Source: Planctomycetota bacterium
GTDB lineage: Bacteria > Planctomycetota > Phycisphaerae > Phycisphaerales > SM1A02
Reading direction: 5' to 3'
DNA: 39,914 nt
Assembly (NCBI GenBank): GCA_014381305.1
Contig: JACNLW010000063.1
Location: 1 to 39,914 of the forward strand
A program made the translations under genes and the position numbers. Below the pieces are notes generated by a model. The model ran no database searches. It worked only from the letters and a program-made list of their open reading frames with translations, and had not been told where the DNA came from. Shown in pieces: positions 37,201 through 39,914 of the stretch (position 1 is the stretch's first letter; each line of letters starts with the position of its first letter).

Positions 37201-39510
37201 ATGAACTTTAGAATTCGAACCCTTATCACAACCACCCTGACATTAACGCTTTGCAACATGGTTCATGGTGAAACCGTCATAGACAATAATCTTATACAGC
37301 GAATGGATGAAGTTGGACCAAATGGGACTGTCTCGACACTTGTTTATCTAGTAGACCAAGTGGATGTTAAATCTCTATCCGATTCAATTGCTCAAGCCAA
37401 CATGGGTTTTGAAGATAGACATCAGTTTGTCGTAGAAACTTTACAATCTACTGCATTGAGCACACAAGGTTCAATTCTAGCTTCACTGAAGAGCCTACAA
37501 GGTGCGACGAGGATTACACCGTTTTGGATTTCAAATGTAATTCGTGTTGATGCACGCCCTGATGTCATCCATGAACTCGCAAACCGAAGCGATGTGCTTC
37601 ATATTTATTTGAATTATCCAATTGAATTAGTTACACCAGTACGCATAGGGCCAGTCGAACAATTAGACAACAGAGGTGGCGTGGAACAAGGCATCACCGC
37701 GATCCGTGCGACCGAAGCTTGGGCCATGGGCTACACAGGCGAAGGCGTCCTTGTTGCCACACTTGATACTGGCGTCGATGGAAATCACGAAGCATTGGCA
37801 AGTCGTTGGGCTGGTCTTCGTCCTGAATACGCAGGGCACCCCGAATGGGCATTCCTTGACCCGTATACTTACAACCACAACTTTCCCTTTGACTCAGGCA
37901 GTCATGGTACCCATACTATGGGTACTGTTTGTGGCGGTTCGCCCGGACTTGGTATTGGCGTTGCACCAGATGCACACTGGATTACTTCCGCAGGTATCGA
38001 CCGCAGTTCTATTGCTGAAACAGTGGCAGATGCAATCGAAACTTTTCAGTGGTTCATCGACCCAGACGGCAACCCTGCAACCGCGTGGGATGTACCACGA
38101 GTTTGTTCCAACTCTTGGGGCTTAACATCCGGTCATGGGTACCCAAACTGCGACCAAACTTTCTGGACATACCTCGATGCACTTGAAGCAGCGGGCTGTG
38201 TTGTTCTGTTTTCTGCAGGTAACGAAGGGTCCTCTGGATTGCGTCGACCTGGCGACCGTGCCACTGACGAGTATCGAACATGTGCGGTTGCAGCGATTGA
38301 CCCATACAACGCAAGTTTTCCAATTGCAAGTTTTTCTTCGCGTGGACCAACAAACTGTACGCCTTCTGGCGCGTCTGCAATTAAACCAGACATTTCTGCT
38401 CCGGGTGTAAGCACATACTCCAGCGTTCCCGGTGGATACTCTTCGTACGATGGAACTTCCATGGCGTCGCCACACATTAATGGCGCAGTTGCTTTAATAC
38501 TTCAGGCTAACCCTGATCTTTCCGTTGAAGAAGTCAAAGAAATTCTTTACGTCACTGCTGTTGACTTAGGCTCCGCTGGCGAAGACAACGATTACGGACA
38601 CGGAATTATTGATTGCGTTGAAGCAGTTAATTTGGCAATCGAACTATCAGATCCTTGCGAGGCACCCCTTGGATTTTGCCCACAGGATGTTAACGGTGAC
38701 TACAGCGTTAACGTTATAGATATTCTTACAGTCATCGATACGTATGGTGTATGTGGCGATGGTTCATTTAAACCAGCCGGTGATGTTGATGGAGATTGTT
38801 GCGTCACTGTTGCAGATGTTCTTTCTGTTGTTGGTGCTTGGGGAAATGACTGTACACCAGTTGGTGCGTGTTGCCTTCCAGAAGGGGGCTGTTCAGAGGC
38901 AGCAACTGAAGCGGACTGCTTACAAGCAGGTGGCGAATACAACGGTGATGACTCAACTTGTGGTTTTTCCAACTGCCCAGACAATGGCGCTTGTTGTTTC
39001 GATGATGGTTCATGCACGTATGGAATGCCAGACCAATGTATCGCACAGGGAGGTGCATTCCAAGGCAATGGTACCGCCTGTGACACGACTAATTGTCCTA
39101 TTGCTGGCGCTGGCGATGAATGCACAGGACCTTTGATAGCAAACATCGGAGCAAATTCCTTCGAAACAAATACCGCGACACCTAGTTCACCTCAGCCAGA
39201 TGAAGCACAATGCGCTGGAACGTATTTGGACTGGGAGGGCTCACCAGATGTTTGGTTTATTTACGTAGCTGGGGAGTCTGGATTAACACACTTCACGACC
39301 TGCGATGCATCAAGTTACGACACCTCAATGGTTCTATATGAAGGATCTTGTGACAACCAAGTAGCCTGCAATGGCGACGCGAGTGGCGATACTGGCTGTC
39401 AGTCGTATCACTCTGAGATTGACTACACAGTGCAAGCCGGTTCAACGTACTACATCCGTCTTGGTGGCTGGCTAGGATCCACTGGCTCCGGAACGCTTAC
39501 GATCAATTGA
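37201..39510 (+). CDS. Secreted subtilisin-family (S8) protease with dockerin, GACC repeats and C-terminal beta domain
   Basis: 769 residues from the ATG at 37201, chosen over an in-frame TTG at 37189 because GGAGACAGAG sits just before it. Signal peptide, then a propeptide-like region to about residue 150. Catalytic triad: Asp189 (VATLDTGVDGNH), His235 (GSHGTHTMGT) and Ser420 (DGTSMASPHINGA), plus the oxyanion Asn in FSAGNEGSSG. From about residue 485: two dockerin loops (DVNGDYSVNVIDILTVIDTYG, DVDGDCCVTVADVLSVVGAWG), two GACC Cys repeats, then the beta domain with FTTCDASSYDTS, CDNQVACNGDASGD, GCQSYHS and a terminal GTLTIN. The same module ends the proteins at 801-1745 and 1848-3932. Extracellular protein degradation is inferred. 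Confidence 0.94.
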   Translation: MNFRIRTLITTTLTLTLCNMVHGETVIDNNLIQRMDEVGPNGTVSTLVYLVDQVDVKSLSDSIAQANMGFEDRHQFVVETLQSTALSTQGSILASLKSLQGATRITPFWISNVIRVDARPDVIHELANRSDVLHIYLNYPIELVTPVRIGPVEQLDNRGGVEQGITAIRATEAWAMGYTGEGVLVATLDTGVDGNHEALASRWAGLRPEYAGHPEWAFLDPYTYNHNFPFDSGSHGTHTMGTVCGGSPGLGIGVAPDAHWITSAGIDRSSIAETVADAIETFQWFIDPDGNPATAWDVPRVCSNSWGLTSGHGYPNCDQTFWTYLDALEAAGCVVLFSAGNEGSSGLRRPGDRATDEYRTCAVAAIDPYNASFPIASFSSRGPTNCTPSGASAIKPDISAPGVSTYSSVPGGYSSYDGTSMASPHINGAVALILQANPDLSVEEVKEILYVTAVDLGSAGEDNDYGHGIIDCVEAVNLAIELSDPCEAPLGFCPQDVNGDYSVNVIDILTVIDTYGVCGDGSFKPAGDVDGDCCVTVADVLSVVGAWGNDCTPVGACCLPEGGCSEAATEADCLQAGGEYNGDDSTCGFSNCPDNGACCFDDGSCTYGMPDQCIAQGGAFQGNGTACDTTNCPIAGAGDECTGPLIANIGANSFETNTATPSSPQPDEAQCAGTYLDWEGSPDVWFIYVAGESGLTHFTTCDASSYDTSMVLYEGSCDNQVACNGDASGDTGCQSYHSEIDYTVQAGSTYYIRLGGWLGSTGSGTLTIN

Positions 39511-39621
39511 GTATGTAAGTTGTTATAGAAGGTTGTTCGATATTGCTATTTGTTCACTTGCGTGCCTCACAGCAACCGAAGGGCAATTTGTAATTTTTGC
39601 CTCTTTGTATGCCGAAAGTTT

Positions 39622-39653
39622 TAACATACTTCAACAGTAATTGAAGTGTGTTG
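39622..39653. terminator. Hairpin downstream of the subtilase gene
   Basis: A 12-13-bp stem (about 39622-39634 with 39641-39653, two G-U pairs) around loop CAGTAA. There is no T-run directly after it on either strand, so termination is uncertain. The surrounding 39511-39687 shows no gene. Confidence 0.4.
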
Positions 39654-39687
39654 AGTAAACTTTTAGTAGTTCGCTCCACTGAATCCA

Positions 39688-39900
39688 CTAAGTAGTTCTT
39701 GAACCTTGGCAATCAGAGTATCGATTTAAATCTTCCCCGATAATTTCAAACTGGCGTTCAATAGCACTTTCACCATGCACATAATCAACAACGCGTGCAG
39801 CAGAACCAAACACATGCATTGAAGACACATGCGTGCGTTCGCACAATTCAGCAATTGCATCTCGATTGTCTTCAAGCAGTTGAATCAGGTATGAAGTGAA
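39688..39900 (-). pseudogene. Remnant fusing an MNT nucleotidyltransferase start to part of a HEPN (HepT) protein
   Basis: The 70-codon open stretch between stops at 39901-39903 and 39688-39690 has no ATG at its head. It reads LIQLLEDNRDAIAELCERTHVSSMHVFGSAAR, the classic N-terminus of MNT-type minimal nucleotidyltransferases (antitoxin MntA) up to the GS-x-AR motif. It jumps directly to VVDYVHGESAIERQFEIIGEDLNRYS, which resembles the middle of HepT/DUF86 HEPN proteins. The catalytic D-x-D of MNT and the R-x4-6-H ribonuclease motif of HEPN are both absent. An in-frame deletion between adjacent mntA and hepT genes, plus decay at the start, would explain it. Non-functional as a toxin-antitoxin pair. 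Confidence 0.7.
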
Positions 39901-39914
39901 TCATTTTAGGCAAA

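Overview
The window looks like a chromosomal segment of a moderately AT-rich, probably aquatic planctomycete, most likely of the Phycisphaerae. This is inferred from gene content. Many large secreted proteins end in dockerin-like calcium-binding repeats (D-x-N/D-G-D-x-x-V ... DLL/DIL ... WG) followed by GACC-type Cys-rich repeats. There is also a small membrane protein with a DPWEEAGRR tail, and a waaA gene that implies a Gram-negative lipid A/LPS envelope. Housekeeping genes are tightly packed, with many 4-bp ATGA overlaps.

Layout. 1-5.7 kb (minus): four secreted proteins with dockerin modules, including a peptidylarginine-deiminase-like enzyme at 4.1-5.7 kb. 5.8-7.6 kb (minus): an arfB-type ribosome rescue factor coupled to a metallo-beta-lactamase/rhodanese protein, preceded by a palindromic repeat element. 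7.8-11 kb: a 49-aa membrane ORF overlapping the end of a nadA-nadB pair (minus). 11-14.3 kb (minus): a 1091-aa secreted lysyl-endopeptidase-like protease with P-domain and dockerin. 14.4-15.05 kb: tRNA-Gly(UCC) whose 3' end starts a 155-bp tandem array. 15.05-20.07 kb (minus): operon valS - Peptidase-MA-like lipoprotein - yfcE-like phosphoesterase - GNAT acetyltransferase. 20.07-24.7 kb (plus): TPR lipoprotein, small membrane protein, S41 protease, EEP nuclease/phosphatase. 24.7-24.9 kb: second copy of the palindromic element. 24.9-26.9 kb (minus): trpB and an alpha/beta hydrolase. 26.9-31.3 kb (plus): rsmD, cca, and two tandem secreted ClpP/SppA-fold paralogues. 31.26-31.56 kb (minus): FHA protein. 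31.7-34.2 kb (plus): waaA-thiL-tsaE. 34.3-39.5 kb: a dockerin protein, a divergent pair (Fur-family regulator / tRNA-queuosine mannosyltransferase-like glycosyltransferase), and a subtilase carrying the same C-terminal module as two proteins at the left end. 39.5-39.9 kb: a remnant that fuses the start of an MNT nucleotidyltransferase to part of a HEPN (HepT) protein.

How things fit together. The secreted proteases, the deiminase and the dockerin/Cys-rich proteins look like an extracellular or surface-displayed protein-processing set that shares one C-terminal module. The most unusual DNA is non-coding: the tRNA-derived 155-bp array, and a palindromic repeat family found at 7.6, 15.0 and 24.7 kb whose 15.0-kb copy caps the array. 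Several housekeeping genes have a -10-like hexamer (TAnnnT) 6-7 nt before the start codon and no clear Shine-Dalgarno, suggesting leaderless mRNAs. Most of the secreted-protein genes have good Shine-Dalgarno sequences instead.
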